Below, in pieces: positions 9,458 through 18,199 of a stretch of DNA of 64,000 nt. Every line of letters begins with the position of its first letter. Within the stretch, counting starts at the first letter, position 1. A program made the translations under genes and the position numbers. The notes under the pieces were generated by a model. That model made no database searches and was not told the origin of the DNA. It saw only the letters and a program-made list of their open reading frames with translations. Source of the stretch: Polaribacter sp. IC073 (GTDB lineage Bacteria > Bacteroidota > Bacteroidia > Flavobacteriales > Flavobacteriaceae); the NCBI RefSeq assembly GCF_007997075.1, contig NZ_VORS01000003.1, positions 186,001-250,000 on the forward strand, written 5' to 3'.

Positions 9458-9465
9458 CAAACTTA
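9458..9465 (-). promoter_or_regulatory. Possible -7 promoter box of blh
   Basis: On the minus strand the sequence reads TAAGTTTG, an exact match to the Bacteroidetes -7 consensus TAnnTTTG. It ends 5 bases before the blh ATG, so transcription would start at or next to the start codon. No convincing -33 box is seen. Confidence 0.4.
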
Positions 9466-9487
9466 TGATTTTTTCCGTACTTTAGTC

Positions 9488-9509
9488 TAATGTTTTAGCT
9501 AAAACATTA
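9488..9509. promoter_or_regulatory. Perfect 22-bp palindrome between blh and proteorhodopsin genes
   Basis: The half-site TAATGTTTTAG is followed directly by its exact reverse complement CTAAAACATTA with no spacer. It lies 34 bases upstream of the blh start and 30 bases upstream of the rhodopsin start, so it can serve both promoters. Position and perfect symmetry suggest an operator for a dimeric regulator; which one is unknown. There is no T-run, so a terminator is unlikely. Confidence 0.55.
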
Positions 9510-9539
9510 AACGGTTTTTATTAACTTAAATATTTTACA

Positions 9540-10265
9540 ATGAATTTATCATTAAATTTTTTATCTGTTGCAAAGATGGCAACTGACGATTACATTGGAT
9601 TTACATTTTTTGTTGGCTGCATGGCTATGATGGCTGCTGCAGTATTCTTTTTCTTATCAATGAGTAGCTTTGATAAAAAATGGAGGACCTCTTTACTAGT
9701 TTCTGGTTTAATTACCTTTATTGCAGCAGTGCATTACTTCTACATGAGAGATTATTGGGCTGCTTTTGGAGAGTCTCCAACTTTCTTTAGATACATTGAC
9801 TGGATCTTAACAGTGCCATTGATGTGTGTTGAGTTTTACTTAATTTTAAAGGTGGCAGGTGCCAAAAAATCTTTAATGTGGCGATTGATTTTCTTATCAG
9901 TTGTAATGCTAGTAACAGGCTACATTGGTGAAGCAATTGACCCTTCGAATGCATGGTTATGGGGGCTAGTATCTGGTGCAGCATATTTTGTAATTGTTTA
10001 CGATATCTGGTTTGGAGTAGCAAAAAAATTAGCTGTGAAAGCTGGTGGAGAAGTTTTAAAAGCGCACAAAGCTTTGTGCTGGTTTGTATTAGTTGGTTGG
10101 GCAATTTATCCTTTAGGCTACATGGCAGGAACACCAGGATGGTATTCAGGAGTTTTTGGTGGTTTAAGTATGGATGTTATTTATAACATTGGGGATGCCA
10201 TAAATAAAATAGGATTTGGACTGGTAGTTTATAACTTAGCTGTTCAAAGTTCTGAAAATAAATAA
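9540..10265 (+). CDS. Proteorhodopsin, green-absorbing light-driven proton pump
   Basis: A 241-residue seven-helix retinal protein. Helix C reads RYIDWILTVPLMCVEFYLIL: Asp87 is the Schiff-base counterion and proton acceptor, Thr91 the usual partner, and Glu98 the proton donor (the DTE set of outward proton pumps). His65 matches the His that pairs with the counterion. Met95 occupies the spectral tuning site (105 in the reference numbering), where Leu or Met gives green and Gln gives blue absorption. Lys223 in GDAINKIGFG binds retinal and Asp219 is the second counterion. It is divergent from blh and followed by a strong terminator, hence monocistronic. Confidence 0.97.
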   Translation: MNLSLNFLSVAKMATDDYIGFTFFVGCMAMMAAAVFFFLSMSSFDKKWRTSLLVSGLITFIAAVHYFYMRDYWAAFGESPTFFRYIDWILTVPLMCVEFYLILKVAGAKKSLMWRLIFLSVVMLVTGYIGEAIDPSNAWLWGLVSGAAYFVIVYDIWFGVAKKLAVKAGGEVLKAHKALCWFVLVGWAIYPLGYMAGTPGWYSGVFGGLSMDVIYNIGDAINKIGFGLVVYNLAVQSSENK

Positions 10266-10290
10266 CATAGTAAGTGGTGTTATTTATTAA

Positions 10291-10330
10291 AAGTCCAAAA
10301 GCCTTAAAAAGCTTTTGGACTTTTTTTTTA
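10291..10330. terminator. Terminator after proteorhodopsin gene
   Basis: A 12-bp perfect stem AAGTCCAAAAGC / GCTTTTGGACTT with an 8-base loop and a run of nine T. It reaches into the stop codon region of the convergent sdaA gene, and probably serves both. Confidence 0.88.
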
Positions 10331-11752
10331 GCAATCTGCCAAACCTACATGAACAGCTAAACCTCCTTCAGAAGTTTCTTTGTAATTTTTATGCATATCT
10401 TTTGCCGTTTCCCACATGGTATCAATCACCTTATCTAAATGCACCAAAGAGTCTTTCGGGTCTGTTTCTAAAGCTATTTCTGCGGCATGAATCGCTTTTA
10501 TTGCGCCCATAGAATTACGCTCTATACAGGGCACTTGTACTAAACCACCAATAGGATCACAGGTTAAACCCAAGTGATGTTCCATTGCAATTTCCGCGGC
10601 AGACAAACATTGCGCTGCTGTACCCCCTAACAATTCTGTTAACGCTCCTGCTGCCATTGCAGAAGAAACTCCTATTTCTGCTTGACAGCCCCCCATTGCT
10701 GCAGAAATTGTCGCGTTTTTCTTAAAAATACTACCAATTTCACCAGCAGTTAATAAGAATTTTTTAATTTGATTAAAATCGGCTTCGTGATTTTCTATCA
10801 CCAAATAATACATTAAAACAGCCGGAATTACTCCTGCACTTCCGTTTGTAGGTGCGGTAACAACTCTACCTAAAGCGGCATTTACTTCGTTTACAGAAAG
10901 CGCAAAACAACTTACCCATTTTAATATTTCTCTAAATTTTACTTCTGTACTTCTTATTGCAGTAATCCATTCTTTCGGATTTGTATACGTGGTATCTTTT
11001 ATTAATTTTGTGTGTGTATCAAATGCACGTCTTTTAACATTTAAACCTCCGGGAAGTCTTCCTTCTGTATGACAACCAATGTACATACATTCTAACATTG
11101 TTTCCCAAATTCTATTCAGCTCGAAATCAATTTCCTCTGAAGAACGCAATTCCAATTCATTTTTTAAAACAATATCAGAAATTAATAAATGATCTCTTTC
11201 ACAATACTCTTCTAGTTGCAGTGCTCTATTAATAGGATATGGAAAGTTCTTTTTTGTGATTTCTATTTCCTCTTCTAAATGATCATTTTCTTGCACAATA
11301 AAACCACCTCCAATAGAATAGTAGGTTTGTGTAGAAATCTCTTCACCGTTTAAGAAGCCTCTAAATTTAATTCCGTTTGCATGAAAAGGTAAAAACTCTT
11401 TATTAAATTGGATTGAATCTTTGTAAAAGGGAACCTTTTTTTCAGCATTTAGAAAAAGCACTTCTTTTTCTTTAATGTCATTAATTGTAGCACCAATATT
11501 TTCGATTGGTACATATTCTGGGTCTGCTCCACTTAAACCTAATTGAATAGCTAAATCTGTGGCATGGCCTTTTCCTGTCAAAGAAAGAGAACCGTATAAA
11601 TCTACCTGAATGGCATCAATTAAAACAAATTTCTCATTCTCTTTTAATTGCTTAATCCATTGTTCTGCAGCCCTCCAAGGACCTAGTGTATGTGAACTTG
11701 ATGGTCCGACACCAATCTTCAACATATCAAAAACACTAATAAATTGTGACAT
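10328..11752 (-). CDS. sdaA: L-serine dehydratase (ammonia-lyase), iron-sulfur type
   Basis: A 474-residue single-chain enzyme (beta plus alpha domains fused), converting L-serine to pyruvate and ammonia. The beta domain opens with SVFDMLKIGVGPSSSHTLGPWRAAEQW; the alpha domain holds the cysteines for the catalytic [4Fe-4S] cluster in GGCQAEIGVSSAMAAG, AQCLSAAEIAMEHHLGLTCDPIGGLVQVPC. It feeds serine into pyruvate, and fits the amino-acid-degrading profile of the window. The DUF2853 gene lies upstream on the same strand but a terminator separates them. Confidence 0.95.
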   Translation of the reverse strand: MSQFISVFDMLKIGVGPSSSHTLGPWRAAEQWIKQLKENEKFVLIDAIQVDLYGSLSLTGKGHATDLAIQLGLSGADPEYVPIENIGATINDIKEKEVLFLNAEKKVPFYKDSIQFNKEFLPFHANGIKFRGFLNGEEISTQTYYSIGGGFIVQENDHLEEEIEITKKNFPYPINRALQLEEYCERDHLLISDIVLKNELELRSSEEIDFELNRIWETMLECMYIGCHTEGRLPGGLNVKRRAFDTHTKLIKDTTYTNPKEWITAIRSTEVKFREILKWVSCFALSVNEVNAALGRVVTAPTNGSAGVIPAVLMYYLVIENHEADFNQIKKFLLTAGEIGSIFKKNATISAAMGGCQAEIGVSSAMAAGALTELLGGTAAQCLSAAEIAMEHHLGLTCDPIGGLVQVPCIERNSMGAIKAIHAAEIALETDPKDSLVHLDKVIDTMWETAKDMHKNYKETSEGGLAVHVGLADC

Positions 11753-11789
11753 TCGTAAAAATAATTAAATTATATGCTGTAAATGTAAA

Positions 11790-11814
11790 AAATCCAACTC
11801 AAAGAGTTAGATTT
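11790..11814 (-). terminator. Terminator between DUF2853 gene and sdaA
   Basis: Inverted repeat AAATCCAACTC / GAGTTAGATTT (one mismatch) with a 3-base loop, followed on the minus strand by a run of T. It probably ends the DUF2853 transcript. Confidence 0.6.
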
Positions 11815-11841
11815 TTTTGTATAATTAAAAGGAAGATATTC

Positions 11842-12183
11842 TTACATTCCGTAAACAGACTCTTTGTCAAACTTTTTAACGAGCATATAATACACTACTG
11901 CTCTGTATTTCTTTCTTTCAGATTTCCCAATTCTTTCCATTACTTCTTCAATACCAGCATCTAACTCTTTGCTATCTGTCATTCCTAATTTTTTAATTAA
12001 GAAATTGTTTTTTACAGTAGCTAATTCTTTTGCATCAGAACCAGAAACAGTTTCTGCATCTGCTTTGTAGATAGATGGACCTAACCCTTTGGTAACCGCA
12101 GCTAACAGATCCGAGTTAGAACGCAGATCTCTGTCATCCATGAATTTCTTGTATAAAGCTACTTTTTCGTCAAATTTACTCAT
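11842..12183 (-). CDS. DUF2853-family small protein
   Basis: A 113-residue charged, helical cytoplasmic protein. The segments MSKFDEKVALYKKFM, DLLAAVTKGLGPSIYKADAETVS and KRKYRAVVYYMLVKKF-like closing region match the DUF2853 family, which is common in Bacteroidetes and Alphaproteobacteria. Function is unknown. It has a full-looking Bacteroidetes promoter upstream and its own terminator, so it is transcribed alone. Confidence 0.82.
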   Translation of the reverse strand: MSKFDEKVALYKKFMDDRDLRSNSDLLAAVTKGLGPSIYKADAETVSGSDAKELATVKNNFLIKKLGMTDSKELDAGIEEVMERIGKSERKKYRAVVYYMLVKKFDKESVYGM

Positions 12184-12233
12184 TGTTTTCTATTTATTTG
12201 TTTATATAAAATTTTGATTCTAAAAGAACTATC

Positions 12234-12264
12234 CAAATATAGTAAAATAATTTAGGATTTCAAA
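12234..12264 (-). promoter_or_regulatory. Bacteroidetes-type promoter of the DUF2853 gene
   Basis: On the minus strand TTTG (12264-12261) is followed after 19 bases by TATATTTG (12241-12234), matching the -33/-7 consensus of the phylum's primary sigma factor in both sequence and spacing. Confidence 0.55.
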
Positions 12265-12297
12265 TATTCTTCTATGCTCTGATTTAGACCCCAGTTG

Positions 12298-12343
12298 TGT
12301 CAAAATGTCACATATCTATTTCAATAAAATAATAAAACTGACA
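12298..12343. promoter_or_regulatory. TGTCA repeats upstream of dnaK, possible activator sites
   Basis: Two direct TGTCA units 8 bases apart (12298-12302, 12306-12310) within TGTGTCAAAATGTCACA, and an inverted copy TGACA at 12339-12343. They lie 20 to 66 bases upstream of a sigma-54-like promoter and may be binding sites for an activator or stress regulator. Confidence 0.35.
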
Positions 12344-12363
12344 TTTTCTATAAAAAAAGCAGT

Positions 12364-12379
12364 TGGCACGTAGTTTGAC
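12364..12379 (+). promoter_or_regulatory. Sigma-54-like promoter of dnaK
   Basis: TGGCACG, then 4 bases, then TTGAC. The sigma-54 consensus is TGGCACG-N4-TTGC(A/T); the -24 part is exact and the -12 part differs at one base (A for C). The site is 48 bases upstream of the dnaK ATG. The overlapping TAGTTTG is one base shorter than the usual -7 box, so a primary-sigma promoter is an alternative. Confidence 0.4.
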
Positions 12380-12426
12380 TAATACAAACTGTAAAGTTGA
12401 ATTTATAAAAAATTAAAATAAATATT

Positions 12427-14325
12427 ATGAGTAAAATAATTGGAATCGATTTAGGAACAACAAATTCATGTGTTTCTGTAATGGAAGGAAATGAACCAGT
12501 TGTAATTCCTAATGCTGAAGGAAAAAGAACAACACCATCTATTGTTGCCTTTGTTGAAGGAGGAGAACGTAAAGTTGGTGACCCAGCAAAAAGACAAGCG
12601 GTAACAAACCCTACTAAAACGGTTTATTCTATTAAACGTTTTATGGGAAACAAATTTTCTGAGTCTTCTAAAGAAGCAGGAAGAGTTCCTTACAAAGTAG
12701 TAAAAGGAGATAATGATACGCCAAGAGTAGATATTGATGGTCGTTTATATACGCCACAAGAAATTTCTGCAATGGTATTACAGAAAATGAAAAAAACTGC
12801 TGAAGATTATTTAGGAACTGAGGTTACTGAAGCAGTTATTACAGTACCAGCATATTTTAACGATGCACAAAGACAAGCGACAAAAGAAGCTGGTGAAATT
12901 GCAGGTTTAAAAGTAAAAAGAATGATAAATGAGCCAACAGCTGCTGCATTAGCTTATGGTTTAGACAAATCTAACGACGATAAAAAAATTGCTGTTTTTG
13001 ATTTTGGTGGTGGAACGCATGATGTTTCTATCTTAGAATTAGGAGATGGTGTTTTTGAAGTATTAGCTACAGCTGGAGATACACATTTAGGTGGTGATGA
13101 TGTTGATGAAAAAATAATTAACTGGTTAGCAGAAGAGTTTAAAGCTGATGAAGATTTAGACTTACGTAAAGACCCAATGTCTTTACAACGTTTAAAAGAA
13201 GCTGCTGAAAAAGCGAAGATTGAATTATCTTCTTCTGCTTCTACAGAGATCAACTTGCCTTATGTTACTGCTACTGCTAGTGGACCAAAACACTTGGTAA
13301 GAACTTTATCTAGAGCGAAATTTGAGCAATTAATAGACGATTTAGTAAAAAGAACAATAGCACCTTGTCAAACGGCCTTAAAAAATGCAGATTTATCTAT
13401 TGATGAAATAGATGAAGTTATCTTAGTTGGTGGTTCTACAAGAATACCTGCTGTACAAGAAGCTGTTGAAAAATTCTTTAAAAAAGCGCCAAGTAAAGGT
13501 GTAAACCCTGATGAAGTTGTTGCTTTAGGAGCTGCAATACAAGGTGGTGTTTTATCTGGAGATGTGAAAGATGTCTTGTTATTAGACGTTACTCCTTTAT
13601 CTTTAGGTATTGAAACTATGGGGAATGTTTTCACAAAATTAATTGATGCAAACACAACAATTCCTACGAAAAAATCTCAAGTATTCTCTACAGCAGTAGA
13701 CAATCAACCATCAGTAGAAATTCACGTTTTACAAGGTGAAAGAGCTATGGCTGCAGATAATAATACTATTGGTCGTTTCCATTTAGATGGTTTACCTCCT
13801 GCGCAAAGAGGTGTCCCTCAAGTAGAAGTTACTTTTGACATTGATGCAAATGGTATTATTAAAGTATCTGCTTTAGACAAAGGAACAAATAAATCTCACG
13901 AGATTAGAATCGAAGCTTCTTCTGGTTTATCTGAAGAAGAAATCGAAAAAATGAAGAAAGACGCAGAAGAAAATGCGGATGCTGATAAAAAAGCAAAAGA
14001 AACTGCAGAAAAAATTAACGAAGCAGATTCTATGATTTTTCAAACAGAAAAGCAATTAACTGAATTTGGTGATAAATTATCTGCGGATAAAAAAGAACCA
14101 ATTGAAAAAGCTTTAGTTGAATTAAAAGCGGCTCATGAATCTAAAGATCTTGCACTAATTGATACTGCTTTGGCAACTATTAATGAAGCTTGGAAAGTTG
14201 CATCTGAAGAGATGTATGCTGCTGAGAATGGAGCTAAGGGAGCTGATGCACAACAAGGTGAACCAGAAGCAGATGATGCTAAAGGAGACAATGTTGAAGA
14301 TGTAGATTTCGAAGAAGTAAAGTAA
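12427..14325 (+). CDS. dnaK: Chaperone DnaK (Hsp70)
   Basis: A 632-residue Hsp70 of normal length. It has [14 protein letters not shown] at the start, [27 protein letters not shown] and [11 protein letters not shown] of the nucleotide-binding domain, the linker [16 protein letters not shown], the substrate-binding domain and the helical lid. The C-terminus reads [10 protein letters not shown], matching the EEVK-type tail. It folds proteins in the cytoplasm with DnaJ and GrpE, which are not encoded here. It stands alone behind a sigma-54-like promoter and a palindromic terminator 135 bases downstream. Confidence 0.98.
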   Translation: MSKIIGIDLGTTNSCVSVMEGNEPVVIPNAEGKRTTPSIVAFVEGGERKVGDPAKRQAVTNPTKTVYSIKRFMGNKFSESSKEAGRVPYKVVKGDNDTPRVDIDGRLYTPQEISAMVLQKMKKTAEDYLGTEVTEAVITVPAYFNDAQRQATKEAGEIAGLKVKRMINEPTAAALAYGLDKSNDDKKIAVFDFGGGTHDVSILELGDGVFEVLATAGDTHLGGDDVDEKIINWLAEEFKADEDLDLRKDPMSLQRLKEAAEKAKIELSSSASTEINLPYVTATASGPKHLVRTLSRAKFEQLIDDLVKRTIAPCQTALKNADLSIDEIDEVILVGGSTRIPAVQEAVEKFFKKAPSKGVNPDEVVALGAAIQGGVLSGDVKDVLLLDVTPLSLGIETMGNVFTKLIDANTTIPTKKSQVFSTAVDNQPSVEIHVLQGERAMAADNNTIGRFHLDGLPPAQRGVPQVEVTFDIDANGIIKVSALDKGTNKSHEIRIEASSGLSEEEIEKMKKDAEENADADKKAKETAEKINEADSMIFQTEKQLTEFGDKLSADKKEPIEKALVELKAAHESKDLALIDTALATINEAWKVASEEMYAAENGAKGADAQQGEPEADDAKGDNVEDVDFEEVK

Positions 14326-14460
14326 GCAGGACGTTAGATTTGTAAAACAAATCTTTACGCATCGCTTATCTCGCTTTTCAGCGGGTTCTCATACAAGTTT
14401 TCTAAACTTTATTTGAGGTTTATTTACAGAAATAGAAAACATATTTTCTTAAAATAACTA

Positions 14461-14492
14461 AAACGCAATCATTTATTTGATTGCGTTTTTTT
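14461..14492 (+). terminator. Terminator downstream of dnaK
   Basis: Perfect 11-bp stem AAACGCAATCA / TGATTGCGTTT, 6-base loop and a T-run. The 135 bases between the dnaK stop and this hairpin hold no ORF that I can support. Confidence 0.8.
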
Positions 14493-14495
14493 ATG

Positions 14496-14573
14496 CGTCA
14501 TTCTCAAAGAAGTGGAAATAATGAAACAATCTGTTATAGAAAAAGAAAGATTGCTTCGTTCTTCGCAATGACG
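14496..14573. repeat. Dispersed palindromic repeat, family B, copy 1
   Basis: Imperfect inverted repeat whose ends read CGTCATTCTCAAAGAAG and CTTCGTTCTTCGCAATGACG, with GAAACAATCT and AGATTGCTTCG inside. The same GTCATTGCGA / GAAGCAATCT pattern recurs at 25228, 54723 and 55766. Confidence 0.7.
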
Positions 14574-14606
14574 TTTTAATTATCTTTACAAAAAGTAATA
14601 TTCATT

Positions 14607-15128
14607 TTGAAAACCTACAACAAAACCAATTTCTTTAAACATACTTTTTGTGAATTCAAACAAGTAGACAACTTTAAATTTCCAGTAGAAGCCAATTACA
14701 AAAGTAAATCTGAAAGCATGTACTTCTATACCGATGAAGGTGTGTACAGAAAATCGAATCATTGGGGACGCGTTGCCAATTGCAGGTGGAAGTTGATTGC
14801 AAACCAAGAGTATAAAAACCAACAAATAGTCATTGGTTTTGCAAAATGGGCAGACTTCTACCCTATCAATTCAACAGAGAAAATATTTTTTATTAAAGTA
14901 GATTTTGAAAAAAAAACAGCGAACATTCAGCCTAGAAAAATAGGAGCCAAAAACTTACTTTTTACTTTAAATGAAGCGCAGCAAAAAATAAAACAGATCA
15001 CCATTTTATTTAAAGAAACAAAGTGGGCTAATTATTTTGAAGATGATATAGACACTATTCGTTTTAAAGTGATTACAGCATTCATCAATACAACTAAAAC
15101 GTTGCAAGAAATTAAAAGAGAAATCTAG
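14607..15128 (+). CDS. Hypothetical cytoplasmic protein
   Basis: A 173-residue protein that I do not recognise. It starts with TTG (KTYNKTNFFKHTF follows); the only later ATG, at residue 38, would remove a stretch (CEFKQVDNFKFPVEANY) that looks like a folded domain, so TTG is the more likely start. There is no signal peptide or membrane segment; it is rich in Lys and aromatic residues, with a WGRVANCRWKL stretch near residue 53. It lies between two intergenic repeats and has no obvious partner genes. Confidence 0.55.
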   Translation: MKTYNKTNFFKHTFCEFKQVDNFKFPVEANYKSKSESMYFYTDEGVYRKSNHWGRVANCRWKLIANQEYKNQQIVIGFAKWADFYPINSTEKIFFIKVDFEKKTANIQPRKIGAKNLLFTLNEAQQKIKQITILFKETKWANYFEDDIDTIRFKVITAFINTTKTLQEIKREI

Positions 15129-15130
15129 AT

Positions 15131-15172
15131 TTCTCGAGAATGACAATTTCAAAGGAGGTCTCGAGAAAATGT
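15131..15172. repeat. Short degenerate palindromic repeat
   Basis: TTTCTCGAGAATGACA and GTCTCGAGAAAATGTC form two related units containing the palindrome TCTCGAGA. They look like a worn copy of the TCGAG-type repeat seen complete at 29027-29088. Confidence 0.4.
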
Positions 15173-15191
15173 CTCTAAGAAATCTTTTCAA

Positions 15192-15653
15192 TTATAAAGG
15201 AATTCCGTGGTTGTTTTTAATTTCTCCCATCACAAAAGTACTGTGTGCACTACCAATATTTTTAACAGACCCCAAACTTTGCAATACAAACGATTGGTAA
15301 TGTTTCATATCTTTCACCATCACTTTTAATAAAAAATCAAAATCGCCAGAAGTATTATAACACTCCGTTACTTCTTTAAGAAACATAATATCTTTTACAA
15401 ACTGATTCCCTATTTCTTTGGTGTGTTCCTTTAACGTAATATTACAGAATACAATTAAAGAAACATCTAACTTTTCACTACATAAAACAGCAGTCGTTTT
15501 TTTTATATATCCTTCTTTTTTTAATCGTTTTATGCGATCAAAAACAGGCGTATTTGTAAGATTTACTCTCTGAGCAAGTTCTTTTGTGGTAATATCTGCG
15601 TCTTTTTGTAATAAACGAAGTAGTTGTAAATCAATTTCATCAATTTGATACAT
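15192..15653 (-). CDS. Lrp/AsnC-family transcriptional regulator
   Basis: A 153-residue regulator. An N-terminal helix-turn-helix (LLRLLQKDADITTKELAQRVNLTNTPVFDRIKRLKKEGYI) is followed by the RAM effector domain (VTECYNTSGDFDFLLKVMVKD). I choose the ATG at 15653 (MYQIDEIDLQLLRLL), where the family normally begins; the longer open frame would add 32 atypical residues. It is divergent from metE with about 150 bases between, so it is a candidate regulator of methionine synthesis; the sensed amino acid is unknown. Confidence 0.9.
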   Translation of the reverse strand: MYQIDEIDLQLLRLLQKDADITTKELAQRVNLTNTPVFDRIKRLKKEGYIKKTTAVLCSEKLDVSLIVFCNITLKEHTKEIGNQFVKDIMFLKEVTECYNTSGDFDFLLKVMVKDMKHYQSFVLQSLGSVKNIGSAHSTFVMGEIKNNHGIPL

Positions 15654-15775
15654 AGAATATTTTTCTTTTTCGGGTTCAATTACAGCACATAAAAGTGTTT
15701 TACACTGTAAATTATTCAAAAATAGTTTTATATTCTGAATATGAATCAAAATACATTATTTTTATTAATATTTTA

Positions 15776-15783
15776 TAGGTTTG
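15776..15783 (+). promoter_or_regulatory. -7 promoter box of metE
   Basis: TAGGTTTG matches TAnnTTTG exactly and lies 23 bases before the metE ATG. No clear -33 box or riboswitch structure is seen in this short leader. Confidence 0.5.
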
Positions 15784-15806
15784 CACAGTAATTAAAACTT
15801 ATAACT

Positions 15807-18113
15807 ATGAAAACTACTATTTTAGGCCATCCAAGAATTGGAGAAAAAAGAGAGCTAAAAAAAGCAATTGAAAGTTACTGGAAAGAAAACATAGAGGAAA
15901 CAACACTATTAAAAATTGCCAGCGACATTAAAAAGAAAAATTGGCTACATCAAAAAGAAATAGGAATTGATATTATTCCTTCCAATGATTTTTCATTATA
16001 TGACCAAGTATTAGACATGTCGTTAACCCTAAATTGTATTCCTAAAAGATTTAGAGAATTAAAAAATAAGGTTTCTTTTATAGATTTATATTTTGCAATG
16101 GCTCGTGGTTTTCAAAAAGATAATTTTGATATTGTAGCTTTAGAAATGACAAAATGGTTTGACACCAATTATCATTATTTAGTTCCTGAATTTGAAAAAG
16201 CGCAAAAATTTGAATTAAATTCTTGTAAAATTGTGAGCGAATATCGCGAAGCTTTAAAAGAAGGCATCAAAACAAAACCAGTATTAATAGGTCCTTTAAC
16301 GTATCTTTTAATAGGTAAGGAAAAGGAAAACGGATTTCATAGAATAGATTTAATCGATCGATTGTTGCCTGTTTATATCAAATTAATTGAGGAGTTACAA
16401 AACGAAGGCGTAACTAATATTCAGTTTGATGAGCCTTATTTATCGTTAAATTTAACAGATAAAGAACGTGCATGCTATTTAGAAACCTACACCATTTTAA
16501 GAGCTAAGTTCCCTAAACTTACATTTGTTCTAGCCAACTATTTCGGAGATTTAAACGATAATTTAAACCTAACGCTCTCTTTACCTATTGATGTTTTACA
16601 TGTAGATTTAGTTAGAGGTTTAGATGAATTAGATTCCATTTTAATACATCAAAAGAAAGAACAAATACTGTCTTTAGGCATTGTTGATGGAAGAAATATT
16701 TGGAAAAACAATTTTAATGCATCCATAGAAATCATAAATAAAGTAATAGCGGTTAAAGGCGATAATATTTGGATTTCTTCTTCATGTTCTTTACTTCACA
16801 GTCCTTATGATTTAGAGAACGAAAGAGAAGGTTCTATACCAGAAGAAGTAACGCAATGGTTGGCTTTTACAAAACAAAAATTACAAGAAATTGTATTGCT
16901 TAAAAAAACCGCTCAAAACAATTTACAAGCATCGGATATTAAAGAAATAGAGGCTAACAAACTCGCTTTTATCAACAAAAATAACTCTACACTTATACAT
17001 AATAAAAAGGTTAAACATCGTATAAATGTATTAACTCAAGCAGATAGTTTAAGGAAAAGTATTTTTGTTGAAAGACAAATAAAACAGAAAGCAGCATTAC
17101 AATTACCACTTTTCCCTACGACAACTATTGGTTCTTTTCCGCAAACAAAAGAAGTTAGATCTTTAAGGTTAAAATACAGGAAGCATCAATTATCCGAAGA
17201 AAAATACAACTCCTTTTTAGAGAAAGAAATTACAAGTGCTATTCAATTTCAAGAAAATATTGGTTTAGATGTATTGGTTCATGGCGAGTTTGAACGCAAT
17301 GACATGGTAGAATATTTCGGAGAAAGATTAGCTGGTTTTACTTTTTCTAGTTTTGGCTGGGTGCAGAGTTATGGTACAAGATGTGTAAAACCGCCTATTC
17401 TTTTTGGGGATGTTTCTAGAGAAAATTCAATGACCGTAAAATGGACTGAATATGCACAAAGTTTATCTAAAAAACATGTAAAAGGAATGCTTACTGGGCC
17501 TGTAACTATTTTACAGTGGTCTTTTGTTAGAGATGATCAACCAAGAGCAGAAACGTGTAATCAGATTGCTTTAGCCATAAGAGATGAAGTTGCAGATTTA
17601 GAAAAAGCAGGCATAAAAATTATTCAGATTGATGAACCTGCTATAAGAGAAGGTTTGCCATTAAGAAAAAGTAATTGGGCAGCCTATTTAAAATGGGCAG
17701 TAAATGCCTTTAAAATATCGGCGAGTGTTGTTAAAGACGAAACGCAAATTCACACTCATATGTGTTATTCTGAATTTAACGACATCATTGCAAATATTGC
17801 AGCTATGGATGCCGATGTAATTACCATAGAAACTTCTCGTTCGGAAATGGAATTACTAGATGTTTTTGTCGATTTTAAATACCCTAATGAAATTGGGCCA
17901 GGAGTTTACGACATTCATTCACCAAGAGTACCTAATGTAAATGAAATTGAAAATTTACTGATGAAAGCAACAAACTTATTACCTCAAGAAAATATTTGGG
18001 TAAACCCAGATTGTGGGTTAAAAACGAGAGATTGGCCAGAAACAATTGCTGCTTTAGAAAACTTAGTCGCTTCTGCAAAATTAATGAGAGAAAGCTTATC
18101 AGCCACGGTTTAG
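15807..18113 (+). CDS. metE: Cobalamin-independent methionine synthase
   Basis: A 768-residue enzyme moving the methyl group from 5-methyltetrahydropteroyl-triglutamate to homocysteine. The duplicated barrel fold is visible: an N-terminal half starting ILGHPRIGEKRELKKAIE and a catalytic half starting TTTIGSFPQTKEVR. Zinc ligands are in IHTHMCYSEFNDI (His and Cys), and NPDCGLKTRDWPET (Cys). Single gene with its own promoter and terminator, divergent from an Lrp regulator. Having MetE allows methionine synthesis without vitamin B12. Confidence 0.97.
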   Translation: MKTTILGHPRIGEKRELKKAIESYWKENIEETTLLKIASDIKKKNWLHQKEIGIDIIPSNDFSLYDQVLDMSLTLNCIPKRFRELKNKVSFIDLYFAMARGFQKDNFDIVALEMTKWFDTNYHYLVPEFEKAQKFELNSCKIVSEYREALKEGIKTKPVLIGPLTYLLIGKEKENGFHRIDLIDRLLPVYIKLIEELQNEGVTNIQFDEPYLSLNLTDKERACYLETYTILRAKFPKLTFVLANYFGDLNDNLNLTLSLPIDVLHVDLVRGLDELDSILIHQKKEQILSLGIVDGRNIWKNNFNASIEIINKVIAVKGDNIWISSSCSLLHSPYDLENEREGSIPEEVTQWLAFTKQKLQEIVLLKKTAQNNLQASDIKEIEANKLAFINKNNSTLIHNKKVKHRINVLTQADSLRKSIFVERQIKQKAALQLPLFPTTTIGSFPQTKEVRSLRLKYRKHQLSEEKYNSFLEKEITSAIQFQENIGLDVLVHGEFERNDMVEYFGERLAGFTFSSFGWVQSYGTRCVKPPILFGDVSRENSMTVKWTEYAQSLSKKHVKGMLTGPVTILQWSFVRDDQPRAETCNQIALAIRDEVADLEKAGIKIIQIDEPAIREGLPLRKSNWAAYLKWAVNAFKISASVVKDETQIHTHMCYSEFNDIIANIAAMDADVITIETSRSEMELLDVFVDFKYPNEIGPGVYDIHSPRVPNVNEIENLLMKATNLLPQENIWVNPDCGLKTRDWPETIAALENLVASAKLMRESLSATV

Positions 18114-18116
18114 TAG

Positions 18117-18160
18117 AAAGAGAACAGTTTAAGAATTAGTCTTAAACTGTTCTCTTTTTT
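18117..18160 (+). terminator. Terminator after metE
   Basis: A 17-bp perfect stem (AAAGAGAACAGTTTAAG with its complement), 7-base loop AATTAGT, and a T-run. Confidence 0.9.
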
Positions 18161-18199
18161 TACGCAAACATATTGTATTTTTGACATAAAATATACCAT

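Noticed and set aside
9787..10134. 115-residue ORF on the minus strand within the rhodopsin gene
   Set aside because: It is antisense to the well-supported proteorhodopsin gene and has a low-complexity Leu/Gln composition typical of a shadow frame.
10315..10512. Plus-strand ORF at the end of sdaA
   Set aside because: It overlaps the terminator and the conserved end of sdaA and has no own start context.
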